A DNA stretch of 64,000 nt from NCBI RefSeq assembly GCF_004339595.1, contig NZ_SMFU01000009.1, positions 186,001 to 250,000 of the forward strand. Reading direction: 5' to 3'. The translations under genes and the position numbers were made by a program. Every line of letters starts with the position of its first letter. Position 1 is the stretch's first letter. Positions 8,559-17,351 of the stretch are shown here, piece after piece. This DNA comes from Marinobacterium mangrovicola. Lineage in GTDB: Bacteria > Pseudomonadota > Gammaproteobacteria > Pseudomonadales > Balneatricaceae. Under the pieces are notes generated by a model. It did not search any database and was not told the origin of the DNA. It saw nothing but the letters and a program-made list of their open reading frames with translations.

Positions 8559-10040
8559 ATGGATAATGTATTAATAGCACTCTCAAACCTGGCGTCTATA
8601 GATGCGGTTATCACGCTTCTTATAGGAACGCTGGCCGGAATGATGATCGGCATGCTACCTGGTCTTTCTTCGACCATGGGTGTAGCGCTTTGCATTCCAA
8701 TCACATTCAACATGCCACCCGAACTGGCATTGATCCTTCTCGGCGCCGTCTATGTAAGCTCAGTGTATGGCGGTTCCATAACGGCCATTCTGCTTCGAAC
8801 CCCAGGTACCGACGCATCCATCGCAACCGCCCTTGACGGCTACCCCCTGGCATCCAAGGGACGCGGTAGCGAAGCAATAGGCATGGCGACACTGAGCTCT
8901 CTGTTTGGTGGAACAGTCAGCGTCATCATTCTTATCGCTGTCGCCCCGCTGCTTTCAAAGATTGCGCTTGCGTTTGGCCCCCAGGAATACGCCTTGCTGG
9001 CGATCTTTGGCCTGGTAACCATTATCGGGGTGGTCTCCGACAACCCTGCCAAGGGACTAGTAGCCGCTCTGGCCGGCCTTGCACTGGGCCTCGTGGGTCT
9101 GGATTCATTCACTGGTGTACCACGCTTCACTTTCGGGCACAGTGAGCTCTTTGACGGCGTCCCGCTGCTACCGGTTCTAATTGGACTTTTTTCCGTGTCT
9201 CAGGCGTTCAACCTGTGCATTCCTGCAGAAGCCGGGGTGCTTAAAAAAGACAGCATCGTCAACGTCCATGGCCACCTGCCATTGATCAGCGATATCAAAC
9301 GATGCTTTCGCAGCATGGCGCGCTCATCGCTGATAGGCACATTCATCGGCGCCCTGCCGGGGGCCGGCACAAGTATCGCCGCTTTCATTTCATACAATGA
9401 AGCACGTCGAAAATCCAAAAATCCGGAGAACTTCGGTAAAGGCGAACTCGAGGGTATCGCGGCCTCGGAATCGGCCAACAATGCCGTAACCGGGGGAACC
9501 CTGATCCCCACGCTGACCCTCGGAATCCCCGGCAATGCGGTCACTGCAGTTTTTGTCGGTGGCCTGACGATTCATGGAATGATCCCAGGTCCGGACCTAT
9601 TTACAAATTTTGCAGATATCACCTATACCCTGCTCATTTCACTGCTGATTGCGAATGTTTTGTTTGCCGTGATGGGTATAGCGTTAAGTAAATACCTCGT
9701 CAATGTAACAAAAATACCCGGATCAATACTTGGACCCATTATTCTAATTTTCAGCATCGTGGGTACCTACGCGCTCAGAAACGAACTATTTGATGTCTGG
9801 CTGGCCGCAGCTTTTGGTCTTATCGGTTACTTTATGGAACGCTGGAAATATCCAACAGCCCCGTTGGTTATTGCTTTGATTCTCGGGCCGATTCTGGAAG
9901 TTAACTTTAGACGATCCATGCAGATTTCTAACTGGGACTACTCAACATTTTTCGACAGTTATTTATCCCTGGCCATCATTTCATTGGTGGTTCTCTCCGT
10001 CGCTTACCCTCTATGTAAAGCGTGGCAGAAAAACAGATAA
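8559..10040 (+). CDS. tctA: Tripartite tricarboxylate transporter large permease TctA
   Basis: This 493-residue protein has about 12 membrane segments and is of normal TctA length. Family motifs: GMLPGLSSTMGVALCIPITF near residue 30-50, VYGGSITAILLRTPGT near 70, GALPGAGTSIAAFISY near 265, and ESANNAVTGGTLIPTLTLGIPGNA near 305-330. It is the ion-coupled transport subunit in the inner membrane. It lies between tctB and the aminotransferase-fold gene, all on the same strand. Confidence 0.95.
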   Translation: MDNVLIALSNLASIDAVITLLIGTLAGMMIGMLPGLSSTMGVALCIPITFNMPPELALILLGAVYVSSVYGGSITAILLRTPGTDASIATALDGYPLASKGRGSEAIGMATLSSLFGGTVSVIILIAVAPLLSKIALAFGPQEYALLAIFGLVTIIGVVSDNPAKGLVAALAGLALGLVGLDSFTGVPRFTFGHSELFDGVPLLPVLIGLFSVSQAFNLCIPAEAGVLKKDSIVNVHGHLPLISDIKRCFRSMARSSLIGTFIGALPGAGTSIAAFISYNEARRKSKNPENFGKGELEGIAASESANNAVTGGTLIPTLTLGIPGNAVTAVFVGGLTIHGMIPGPDLFTNFADITYTLLISLLIANVLFAVMGIALSKYLVNVTKIPGSILGPIILIFSIVGTYALRNELFDVWLAAAFGLIGYFMERWKYPTAPLVIALILGPILEVNFRRSMQISNWDYSTFFDSYLSLAIISLVVLSVAYPLCKAWQKNR

Positions 10041-10117
10041 AACGGTAATCGAAATAATCCCAGAGCTAAGCACCTAATTTAAAAATACTCCATACCGGGT
10101 ATTTAAAGGCTGAATAA

Positions 10118-11419
10118 ATGACTATCGAAACTTGCACAGATGATAGCCTCACCTCCAAGGCTTCATCACCTATCTCGAAATCGCTGTTAAAAAACATTCG
10201 CGATCGTTTTTACTACGCGGATAGCTGCCCGTTTGAAGGGCCCAGAATCTATTTTGAAAACGCTGGCGGTTCCCTGACGTTAAAATCGGTCATACAGGTG
10301 ACCAGCGATATCGGCTGCATTCCCGACAACGAGCACCGCGACAACAAAGCTTCCGCCGCGCTATCCAAGGTAGTGGAACAGGGTAAACGGGACCTGGCGA
10401 GGCTGTTCGGTGCAACCAAGGGTACGGTGTTTGGCGGCGAAACCGGTACGGAGTGTCTTTTTCGCCTGATCAGAACTGCCTCACTGGAAACTCCTGAGGG
10501 AGGCTCTGTCCTGTCCTGCTCACTCGAACATCCGGCCACCTACGATTCGACTCAAATCTGGGCGAAAAAGACCGGACGCGAGTGGATTGAGGTCCCCTTC
10601 GATGTCCGTACCGGTGTGGTTACCGCAGAGCACTACGCGCAGAGCGTCCGGCCGGACACCCGAGTTGCCACTATAATTCATACCAACCCGGTCACCGGTA
10701 TGGTTATGGACGTCAAATCGATCACCGAGGCCATCCGCAGTATCGCCCCTGACTGCTACATCATAGTGGATGGCATTCAGCACGCACCTCACGGTGTGAT
10801 TGGCGTAGATGATCTGGATATAGACGCCTACGTCCTCTCGCTGTACAAGGTTTTTTCCAAGTTCAACAACGGCTACGCATGGGTCTCCGAACGCTTCACT
10901 CAGCTCCCCCACGACAAACTGCTGGGTAAGCCGGCAGACGCATGGGAACTCGGTAGCCGGGATCCTTCGGCACTGGCGGCGGTTTCCGAAGTAGTGAACT
11001 ATCTCGAGTGGCTTGGGCTGAACTTTATAACTGATGAGCAGCCGGTCCCTGCACTGGAAGCCGCGGGCAAGGCTATGTTTGCTCACGAACGCCACCTGGT
11101 CGACGCGATTCTCAATGGCACCAGTGGCCTGAACGGGCTTAAGAGCTACGACAACATCCGGGTGATTGGCGACCTGGAAAAGGGTCATCACGAAAGTGTC
11201 GTATCCTTCTCGGTAGACAATATAGAGTCCAAGGATATTGTGACCATGCTTTCGCATCACAATATTCGCATCCATGCCCGCTCGGCAGATGCCTATTCCG
11301 GGAATATCCTCCGCCCCCTCGGCCTAACATCAGTGGCACGCGTTTCGCTGGGACATTACAACAGTTTGGAAGAGGTCACTGCACTGCTCGCTGCCCTGGA
11401 GAAAATCCTGAATAAATAG
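10118..11419 (+). CDS. Class V aminotransferase-fold PLP enzyme (cysteine desulfurase/isopenicillin N epimerase-like)
   Basis: This 433-residue fold-type I PLP enzyme of the class V family shows an N-terminal YFENAGGS substrate loop, GGETGTECLFRL near 108, HTNPVTGMVMDV near 190, an IVDGIQHAPH motif (Asp that pairs with the pyridine N, near 219), and SLYKVFSKFNNGY with K244 as the likely Schiff-base lysine. It follows tctA by 77 bp and probably belongs to the same LysR-controlled unit, which suggests it acts on the transported compound. Reaction unknown: lyase, transaminase or desulfurase are all possible. No catalytic Cys loop typical of IscS/SufS is evident to me. Confidence 0.85.
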   Translation: MTIETCTDDSLTSKASSPISKSLLKNIRDRFYYADSCPFEGPRIYFENAGGSLTLKSVIQVTSDIGCIPDNEHRDNKASAALSKVVEQGKRDLARLFGATKGTVFGGETGTECLFRLIRTASLETPEGGSVLSCSLEHPATYDSTQIWAKKTGREWIEVPFDVRTGVVTAEHYAQSVRPDTRVATIIHTNPVTGMVMDVKSITEAIRSIAPDCYIIVDGIQHAPHGVIGVDDLDIDAYVLSLYKVFSKFNNGYAWVSERFTQLPHDKLLGKPADAWELGSRDPSALAAVSEVVNYLEWLGLNFITDEQPVPALEAAGKAMFAHERHLVDAILNGTSGLNGLKSYDNIRVIGDLEKGHHESVVSFSVDNIESKDIVTMLSHHNIRIHARSADAYSGNILRPLGLTSVARVSLGHYNSLEEVTALLAALEKILNK

Positions 11420-11485
11420 ATCCTCAAGCACTCAGCGAGCCAGTTGCCTGGCCAAGAATCCGCTGCGAACACGTTGATAAAACTG

Positions 11486-11513
11486 AGTGGTGCCTCCCGC
11501 GGGAGGCACCACT
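11486..11513. terminator. Bidirectional hairpin between convergent genes
   Basis: A 13-bp perfect stem (AGTGGTGCCTCCC with GGGAGGCACCACT) has only 2 nt between the arms. It lies between the aminotransferase-fold gene (+) and the EamA gene (-, stop at 11516) and probably ends both transcripts. Confidence 0.8.
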
Positions 11514-11515
11514 GT

Positions 11516-12451
11516 TTATCGTCCTGCCAGTGCAGGGTTCACACTCCCCCGCTCCGATCCAATCAGCCAGAACACGGTTACCAGCAGCAACCCGAGACTT
11601 ATCCAGGTCAGCAGGTTTAAATCCGCACTCCCCGCATAGAGCGCCAGCGCCAAGGATACCAGCGGCGTCAGGTAGCTGTAGGCCGCGACGCTACTCGGCA
11701 TCAGCACCTGCATGGCGCTCTGCAGTATCCAGAAGGTCATAAAGCTGGCGAACAGGGCAAGTAGTCCCAGCACGGCGATGTCACGCAAGCCGAGCAGCTG
11801 CCAGAAGCGGTCGCTGTCACCGCCTTCAAACTGCGCCAGCGCCATCATCAGCAGAGTGCCGATTAACAGGCTCCAGAAGGTAGCCAGCAAGGGATTGGCC
11901 GGCAGCCAGTCACGCAGCACCAACACCCGGGAAGAAACCGAATACGCCGCAGAGCAGGCGCAACCGGCGAGAAACAGCCATTCCCCCAGCCCGAAACCGT
12001 TGAAGGAGCCGGCACGACCCTGCAGGTTCAGTCCCAACGCCCCCGCAGCGCCCACCAGCAGCACCAGTAGTCGGCCAACACCCGAGCGCTCGATACCGGC
12101 TAGACGCGCCAGCAGCCAGGCGATGGCGGGCAGGGACACAAACAGGGCCGCCACCGACAGCGCCGAGGTCAGATTCAGCGCTGCAAACTGGGTACCGAAA
12201 AACGCCGCCAGGAATACGCCCAGCAGTGTGTAACCGCCCCAGGCCTTGGCGGTATTGGGCAACCAGCCCTGCTGCCGGATCACCCAGGGCAGCATCAGCG
12301 CCGCGGACATAAAGAAACGCAGCACCGTCAGCCAAAGTGGCGACAGCTCGCGGTCAAAGGTCGCGGCAAGCGGGAATGAACCGCCCACCAGCAGCGCCCA
12401 GAGCAGCATCATCAGGTGCGCCCCGAAGGTGGTTTTCATCAATCTGTCCAT
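11516..12451 (-). CDS. EamA/DMT-family inner membrane transporter
   Basis: This 311-residue protein has ten predicted hydrophobic segments in two EamA repeats. The first repeat has the typical start MLLWALLVGGSFPLAATF... LTVLRFFMSAALMLP; the second has SSRVLVLRDWLP and AYSYLTPLVSLALALY near 260. Members of this drug/metabolite superfamily usually export amino acids or metabolites. The start at 12451 is supported by an AGGAAG SD 8 bp upstream. Nothing nearby reveals the substrate. Confidence 0.9.
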   Translation of the reverse strand: MDRLMKTTFGAHLMMLLWALLVGGSFPLAATFDRELSPLWLTVLRFFMSAALMLPWVIRQQGWLPNTAKAWGGYTLLGVFLAAFFGTQFAALNLTSALSVAALFVSLPAIAWLLARLAGIERSGVGRLLVLLVGAAGALGLNLQGRAGSFNGFGLGEWLFLAGCACSAAYSVSSRVLVLRDWLPANPLLATFWSLLIGTLLMMALAQFEGGDSDRFWQLLGLRDIAVLGLLALFASFMTFWILQSAMQVLMPSSVAAYSYLTPLVSLALALYAGSADLNLLTWISLGLLLVTVFWLIGSERGSVNPALAGR

Positions 12452-12651
12452 CGTTAACTTCCTGTTCTACCAATTGTTTCGAACTCGCGCAGGCCTCGTC
12501 TGAGAACTACAGAGCTTGCTGATGGACAGGATGCGCTGCGCCGCTCCCGGCAAGGTTTAAAGATTAAAAGAGGCGTTCGGATTTTCTGACTCCGCTGGTT
12601 GGGCGGCCGCTTAGCCTGAAAGCTCATTAACGATCCAACGAGGAAAACCTG

Positions 12652-13251
12652 ATGTCTGAACTTCTTTATCTGGCCACCAGCGCCAACGCAGAACGCAGCC
12701 GCTCATCCCTGCTGTGCCAGCGCTTTATCGAGCGCTTTATCGGCAACCGCCCCAGCTGGAGCAGCTTGACCCGAGACCTGGTCAGCAATCCGCTTCCGCA
12801 TCTGGGCCCACAGCAGTGGGATGCATTGCGTCTCGACCAATATCAGTTGAATAACGAACAGCGGGAATACCGCGCCCTTTCCGACCAATTGATCCGCGAG
12901 TTCGATAAGGCCAGTGTCGTGGTCATCGCCCTGCCACTCTATAACGCTGGCATTCCGTCACAGCTAAAAGCGTATTTCGATCTTCTGGCGCGGGCCGGGA
13001 TCAGCTTTGAGTTCACTGCAGATGGCCCCCGTGGCTTGCTGCGCGACAAGGATGTGTACCTGGTATCCACCCGCGGCGGTATCCTGGCACCTGAGGATGA
13101 TCACCAGATACCGGCGGTGGAGCAATTGCTGAATCTGGTCGGTATCACCCGTGTTCACCGGATCATCGCAGAGGGCCTGGATCTGTCACCGGAAAGCGCA
13201 GACAGCGGTCTCGCCAAGGCCTGGCAGCAACTGGCGGCACTGGCCTGCTGA
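12652..13251 (+). CDS. azoR: FMN-dependent NAD(P)H azoreductase/quinone reductase (AzoR family)
   Basis: This 199-residue flavodoxin-fold protein matches AzoR: PLYNAGIPSQLKAYFDLLARAGISF around residues 94-118 (FMN-binding and dimer contact region) and GLLRDKDVYLVSTRGG near 125-142. It reduces quinones or azo compounds with two electrons from NAD(P)H, in the cytoplasm. The SD is GAGGAAAA. It is convergent with a LysR gene only 10 bp away, and divergent from the EamA gene. The N-terminal part is more divergent than in E. coli AzoR. Confidence 0.85.
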   Translation: MSELLYLATSANAERSRSSLLCQRFIERFIGNRPSWSSLTRDLVSNPLPHLGPQQWDALRLDQYQLNNEQREYRALSDQLIREFDKASVVVIALPLYNAGIPSQLKAYFDLLARAGISFEFTADGPRGLLRDKDVYLVSTRGGILAPEDDHQIPAVEQLLNLVGITRVHRIIAEGLDLSPESADSGLAKAWQQLAALAC

Positions 13252-13261
13252 GTACAGTCGA

Positions 13262-14194
13262 TCAGGCCTGAGATGTCGGCGGCAGTCCCGACTCACAGAT
13301 ACTGAGCAACTGGTGCCTTAGCCAGCGGCTGCGCGGGCTGTCATTGGAGGGCGCCCAGACCATATCGAAGGTGAAATTGGGGCAACCCAGGGGTGGCTGG
13401 TTAATCTGCACGCCAGGCGGAATCCGCAGCGTTGGTACCAGACTCTCTGGCAGCATCATCATGCAGGGCAGCTGCTCTAGCATATTCAGGCAAGCCTGGT
13501 AGTTGCTGGCCCAGGCCACAACGCTGCGGCTACGGCCCAGCTGCTCCAGCCACATATCCACCATATTGCGCGGCGATTGCCAGGGCGACGGATAAACATG
13601 CAGCGCATCGCAATACTCATCCATATCGATCTGTCGGGGCCGGTTACCCCGCGCCATACAGACAAAGCGATCTTCAAACAGCGGCTGACGCTGGAGCTGG
13701 GGATGCAGCTGAAAATAGGCGCCTGGCCCCGGCACACAGAGCAGATCCACCTTACCCGCCAACAGCTCTTCTGTGGGTAACTTTTCGCGCAGTTTCTGCA
13801 CATGCAGAATCCGGCGTGGCGAGCATTCCAGCGCCGCCTTCATCAACCTGGGTAACAGCAGCAGCTCGAACGCCTCAGGCACGCAGAGCTCCAGTGGTAG
13901 TTCCCGGTCATCCTGCTCCCCCAGTCCCTCCGCCGAGCGGTTGATCGCCTCCAGCGCGTTGCGCAGATAGGGTTCGATATATACCGCGCGCGCCGTGGGC
14001 AGCAGGCCGCTGCTTTCGCGCACGAACAGTTCATCATTAAGACTTTCCCGCAGCCGCTTCAACGAATAGCTCACCGTGGGCGGACTGACACTAAGTTCAT
14101 CGGCCGTTTTACGGGCGTTGTGCGTCTTGAACAGCAACAGGAAAATGGCGATGTCCTGAACGTCCAGTTTACGCAGCAGGTTATTGTTCAGCAT
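13262..14194 (-). CDS. LysR-family transcriptional regulator
   Basis: This roughly 310-residue protein has an HTH at the N-terminus (VQDIAIFLLLFKTHNARKTADEL, then SPPTVSYSLKRLRESL) followed by a LysR co-inducer domain. It is of the NodD/PcpR-like type, with YIEPYLRNALEAI after the HTH. An in-frame GTG at 14200 is an alternative start; I chose ATG 14194. It is divergent from the metallo-beta-lactamase-fold gene at 14382 (187-bp gap), its most likely target. The azoreductase-like gene, convergent with it, is less likely to be controlled from the same region. Confidence 0.87.
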   Translation of the reverse strand: MLNNNLLRKLDVQDIAIFLLLFKTHNARKTADELSVSPPTVSYSLKRLRESLNDELFVRESSGLLPTARAVYIEPYLRNALEAINRSAEGLGEQDDRELPLELCVPEAFELLLLPRLMKAALECSPRRILHVQKLREKLPTEELLAGKVDLLCVPGPGAYFQLHPQLQRQPLFEDRFVCMARGNRPRQIDMDEYCDALHVYPSPWQSPRNMVDMWLEQLGRSRSVVAWASNYQACLNMLEQLPCMMMLPESLVPTLRIPPGVQINQPPLGCPNFTFDMVWAPSNDSPRSRWLRHQLLSICESGLPPTSQA

Positions 14195-14381
14195 GACCAC
14201 TCACTCAGCCTGGCGTTGATGGTTGGCGTCGATAGTTGATAATTGTCTCTCGCTAGCACCCTACCCTCAGACTGGCGCGGGCCCCCGGTTGCTCGAACCA
14301 ACCCCAAGCCACACACTGAAGCCTGAAATGTTAAGCCTGATCATCGCGATAACGGCTTAGACTGCAAGGAGACCAGTTTAA

Positions 14382-15116
14382 ATGAAGCTACCCACAGATA
14401 CCGCTTGGTATGAAACGAAACGGATCGAAAACGATATCACCTGGATCTACGAACCGGCGATCAATCCGTTTTTTCGCTGCAATATCTGGCATATCAAGGG
14501 GCGCGAACGCGACCTGTTGATCGACTCCGGCAGCGGCCTCTACAGCCTGCGTGGTAGCGTCGCAAGCCTCGCCGAACGACCTGTCACGGCGGTAGCTTCC
14601 CATGCCCACTTCGACCATATCGGCTGCCATCACGAGTTTGACCACTGTCTGGCACATCCCGCGGAGCTGCCGGTGCTACTGGCTCCTGATCCCCACGAAA
14701 CCCTGGCTGACCGCTATGCCACCGCGGAGATGTTTGACCAGCTGCCGCCGGGCGGTTTTGACGCCCAGCGTTACAAAATTGAAGCCACCGACGCGGACAG
14801 GGTGAAGCCCCTGGAGGCGGGAACCCGCCTGGATACCGGTGACCGTAGCTTTGAAGTTCTGCACCTTCCCGGCCACTCCCCGGGTACCATCGCTCTCTGG
14901 GATGAGCGCAACGGCGTGCTTTTCAGCGGCGATGCTATTTACGATGGAGAACTGCTGGCAGATAACCATCACTCCGATATCGATGACTATATCGACAGCA
15001 TGCGCCGCCTGCTGGAACTGCCGGTGAATCAGGTCCATGGCGGGCATTTCGATAGCTTTGGCCGCGATGCTTACCAACGGATTATCCGCGAGTTTCTGGC
15101 CACCTACGATCGCTGA
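14382..15116 (+). CDS. Metallo-beta-lactamase-fold hydrolase
   Basis: This 244-residue MBL-fold enzyme carries the zinc motif SHAHFDHIG (HxHxDH) near residues 71-79, a third ligand in LPGHSPGTIAL near 163, an Asp in LFSGDAIYDG near 185, and a final HGGHFDSF near 220. Such stand-alone domains hydrolyse thioesters, lactones or phosphoesters. The gene lacks a signal peptide, so it is cytoplasmic. The SD is AAGGAG. It is divergent from the LysR gene at 13262. The substrate is not inferable. Confidence 0.9.
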   Translation: MKLPTDTAWYETKRIENDITWIYEPAINPFFRCNIWHIKGRERDLLIDSGSGLYSLRGSVASLAERPVTAVASHAHFDHIGCHHEFDHCLAHPAELPVLLAPDPHETLADRYATAEMFDQLPPGGFDAQRYKIEATDADRVKPLEAGTRLDTGDRSFEVLHLPGHSPGTIALWDERNGVLFSGDAIYDGELLADNHHSDIDDYIDSMRRLLELPVNQVHGGHFDSFGRDAYQRIIREFLATYDR

Positions 15117-15225
15117 GAACGCGGATCAGGTTATCTGCAGAGCAGGTGGTATCACATCCCACTCCCTGCAGGAAAGCCTGACGACACCGCATGCAGAGAT
15201 CATCCAGATCAGCATACGTTTTTAA

Positions 15226-15323
15226 GCAGGTTTCGCCTGCTGGCGAGATAAGGTACTTGTGCGGACAGGCACCTTATCAATCCCAAACCGCCCCTAAACC
15301 TTGGTCGGCTGCGCCAAAGGGGG
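15226..15323 (+). repeat. Dispersed structured intergenic repeat, degraded copy (copy 1)
   Basis: It begins with the same segment as the two full copies at 35337 and 58961 (GCAGGTTTCGCCTGC then TGGCGAG). The next hairpin is kept: AAGGT pairs with ACCTT where the other copies have AAGGA with TCCTT. The remainder diverges and is shorter. It lies between the convergent MBL-fold and dacB genes. I see nothing else in the 15117-15460 gap apart from a weak ACCTCC/GGAGGT hairpin near 15414-15431. Confidence 0.7.
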
Positions 15324-15460
15324 GGTAGATCGCTGCGCTCAGGCAGCGATGAGACATCGAACTTCTATCTCAACCAAAGCGCAAGAAACGCCTATCCCCA
15401 ATTAGATGATCACCACCTCCTCCGCTGGAGGTTTAGGAGCATCAACAATGCCGGGACCGA

Positions 15461-16900
15461 TCAACCCCGATTATGGATAGTAAGCAGCAGGTTGCGCTCA
15501 AATTCGGCCCGGGCCCTGCGCATCTCTGCCGGATCATCCCCACGGGCGATGCCCGATACCATCAGCACAAACAGATAGCGTTTTCCCGATGCCGCCTGGA
15601 GAAAGCCGGCCAGGTTGGAGGAGCCGTTCACGGTGCCGCTTTTGGCCCGGATGGTTCCGCTTAGCGGCGCTTCGCGCAGGCTGCGACGATATTTCAGAGT
15701 GCCGCTCTGTCCCGCCACCGGCAGCGCCTGGTAGGCCGCCATCTGCGGATTACGGTTCAGAAAGCTCAGCACCGCGGCCAGCTGTTGAGCACTGAGCTGA
15801 TTATCCCGCGACAGACCCGAACCATCTTTCAGGGTCGTTACCCCCAAATCCAGCCCCGCCTGCTCGCGCAGGACCTGGATAACCTCGCGGGCACCCACCT
15901 CGAATGAGCCTATGCCACTGCGCTGCGCGCCAAGGGTTTTCAGCAGGTTGTCGGCATAGAGGTTATCGGAGTGCTGCAACACCTGCTCCAGCAGGCTTGC
16001 CAGCGGCGCAGAGCTGACCTGCGCCAGCGTCTGCCACTGCTCGCCGCTGGTGGATTGCTCCAGACGGCGTGTTTTGCCGGTCAGCACAATACCGCGCTGA
16101 TGCAGCTCCTGCTGCAGGATATCGCCCAGGTAAGCGGCCGTATCATTGACCGCAAAGTTAAGCGGCCAACGTCGCTGCGCTTTGGTGACACAGCCGCTCA
16201 GCTGATAGCGGTTGCCAGGGCCGCGTTCCATCCTCAGATCGCAAAGGCTCTCTTTCTTTTCGCTGGCACTGACCATCTCTACATCAGCAGCGGCCGCCAC
16301 CGGCTGATGTGCAGGCACAAACAGACGCGCCTTATTACCGTTAACCTTGGTATCCAGGCTCGCCGCGACACAGTTGTGTTCGATGGTGAAGGCAGAAGCC
16401 GGTGCGCTGTAGCAAACACCCAGGTTATCCCAGGGCCAGCCCCGTGCCCGCTCGTAGCCGCTGAATACACGGCCATCGAGCAGCAGATCGCCATCGACCC
16501 GCGTAATTCCCCTGGCTTTCAGCTGATCCAGCAGCTCGCCCAACTGCGCCCGACTCAGGTCCGGCGCGCCGCTCAACTGCAGCTTAAGATCGCCACGCCA
16601 GTTGCCGTTCTGCGCCCGGCCCTGGCCCAGCAGCGTTGTCTTGAAGCGATAGTCAGCACCGAGCTGCAGCTCAGAAGCCAGGGCGGTAAGCAGCTTCTGG
16701 GTGCTCGCCGGCGGTAACAGCAGGTTGGTGTTGTATTCCGCCTGCAGTACGCCACCATCAAGCGGCTGCACCAGTAACGCGACCTGAGTTCCCTTGGGCG
16801 ATTGCGCCAGGGCCGCGTCCAGTTCAGGGTTAGTGGCCGCTCGCAACGGAGCGACAGCGGTAAAGAACAGCAGTGAAAAACAGAGAACGCGCAGCAACAT
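15461..16900 (-). CDS. dacB: D-alanyl-D-alanine carboxypeptidase/endopeptidase PBP4
   Basis: This 479-residue class C penicillin-binding protein (S13 peptidase) trims or cleaves peptidoglycan cross-links in the periplasm. A Sec signal peptide ends near residue 21 (LRA-AT). Catalytic motifs: S66-T-Q-K69 (SxxK), SDN around residue 312 within LQHSDNLYADNLLK, and KSGT around 427 in RAKSGTVNGSSN. Length matches DacB. The large insert domain (residues about 95-290) is present. Its upstream leader carries a 15-bp tandem repeat. Confidence 0.95.
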   Translation of the reverse strand: MLLRVLCFSLLFFTAVAPLRAATNPELDAALAQSPKGTQVALLVQPLDGGVLQAEYNTNLLLPPASTQKLLTALASELQLGADYRFKTTLLGQGRAQNGNWRGDLKLQLSGAPDLSRAQLGELLDQLKARGITRVDGDLLLDGRVFSGYERARGWPWDNLGVCYSAPASAFTIEHNCVAASLDTKVNGNKARLFVPAHQPVAAAADVEMVSASEKKESLCDLRMERGPGNRYQLSGCVTKAQRRWPLNFAVNDTAAYLGDILQQELHQRGIVLTGKTRRLEQSTSGEQWQTLAQVSSAPLASLLEQVLQHSDNLYADNLLKTLGAQRSGIGSFEVGAREVIQVLREQAGLDLGVTTLKDGSGLSRDNQLSAQQLAAVLSFLNRNPQMAAYQALPVAGQSGTLKYRRSLREAPLSGTIRAKSGTVNGSSNLAGFLQAASGKRYLFVLMVSGIARGDDPAEMRRARAEFERNLLLTIHNRG

Positions 16901-16908
16901 TATTCTTC

Positions 16909-16968
16909 CTGATTAATTGTTTCTCGATGAATGGCTTTCTGATGAATGACTTCCCGATTAATGAACAG
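16909..16968. repeat. 15-bp imperfect tandem repeat (four units)
   Basis: Four consecutive 15-bp units (starting 16909, 16924, 16939, 16954) share a GAT[T/G]AATG core. They lie directly upstream of the dacB start on its leader strand. The period is a multiple of 3, and the minus strand frame is open through them. Confidence 0.6.
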
Positions 16969-17203
16969 CAGCGAGAAATAACACCGGACCGCAACAGCAA
17001 CATGCATCCACCGGCTGCAGCCTTAAGCATAGACTCGCGACACTCTGATCTCCGCAAGCTACGCCAAGTTCCTCCCAAAACCGTCCGGCCACAACAGGTC
17101 CGGTCAAAACAGGAGACACGCTCCCTGATGATACATTTCATGAACCAGCGCGGGGCAAGAACTCTTTGTTACAACAGAACGTCTCTCCACACCCCTCAAG
17201 ATA

Positions 17204-17220
17204 CTGTGCATAGTGCACAG
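17204..17220. promoter_or_regulatory. Perfect 7-3-7 palindromic operator upstream of codB
   Basis: CTGTGCA-TAG-TGCACAG is a perfect inverted repeat. An identical half-site pair with another 3-nt spacer occurs at 21313-21329. Both start exactly 81 bp before a sigma-54-type -24 element. The position, about 90-105 bp before the predicted transcription start, is that of an enhancer-type activator site. Confidence 0.75.
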
Positions 17221-17284
17221 ATTATTGACGTCACCCTTGCCGAAATCGACAATCGCGCGCAACCTTTGCCACCGCTCCAAATAA

Positions 17285-17300
17285 TGGAACGAGCCTTGCT
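17285..17300 (+). promoter_or_regulatory. Sigma-54 (-24/-12) promoter of codB-pucR-codA
   Basis: TGGAACGAGCCTTGCT matches TGGCACG-N4-TTGCW at all defined positions except one, with correct GG-to-GC spacing. Predicted start of transcription is near 17311, about 40 nt before the codB ATG. Confidence 0.7.
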
Positions 17301-17351
17301 TCGTGCGTGGTGTAGAAAAGGACAACTCTAATCATTCATGCGGAGCACGCT

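Noticed and set aside
17003-17019. TGCATCCACCGGCTGCA as an NtrC site upstream of codB
   Set aside because: It deviates at both inner positions of the dyad and lies about 280 bp from the promoter; too weak to call.
16873-17331. 152-codon open frame covering the dacB-codB gap
   Set aside because: It runs through the tandem repeat, the palindrome and the sigma-54-type promoter and has no recognisable domain; the gap is better read as regulatory.
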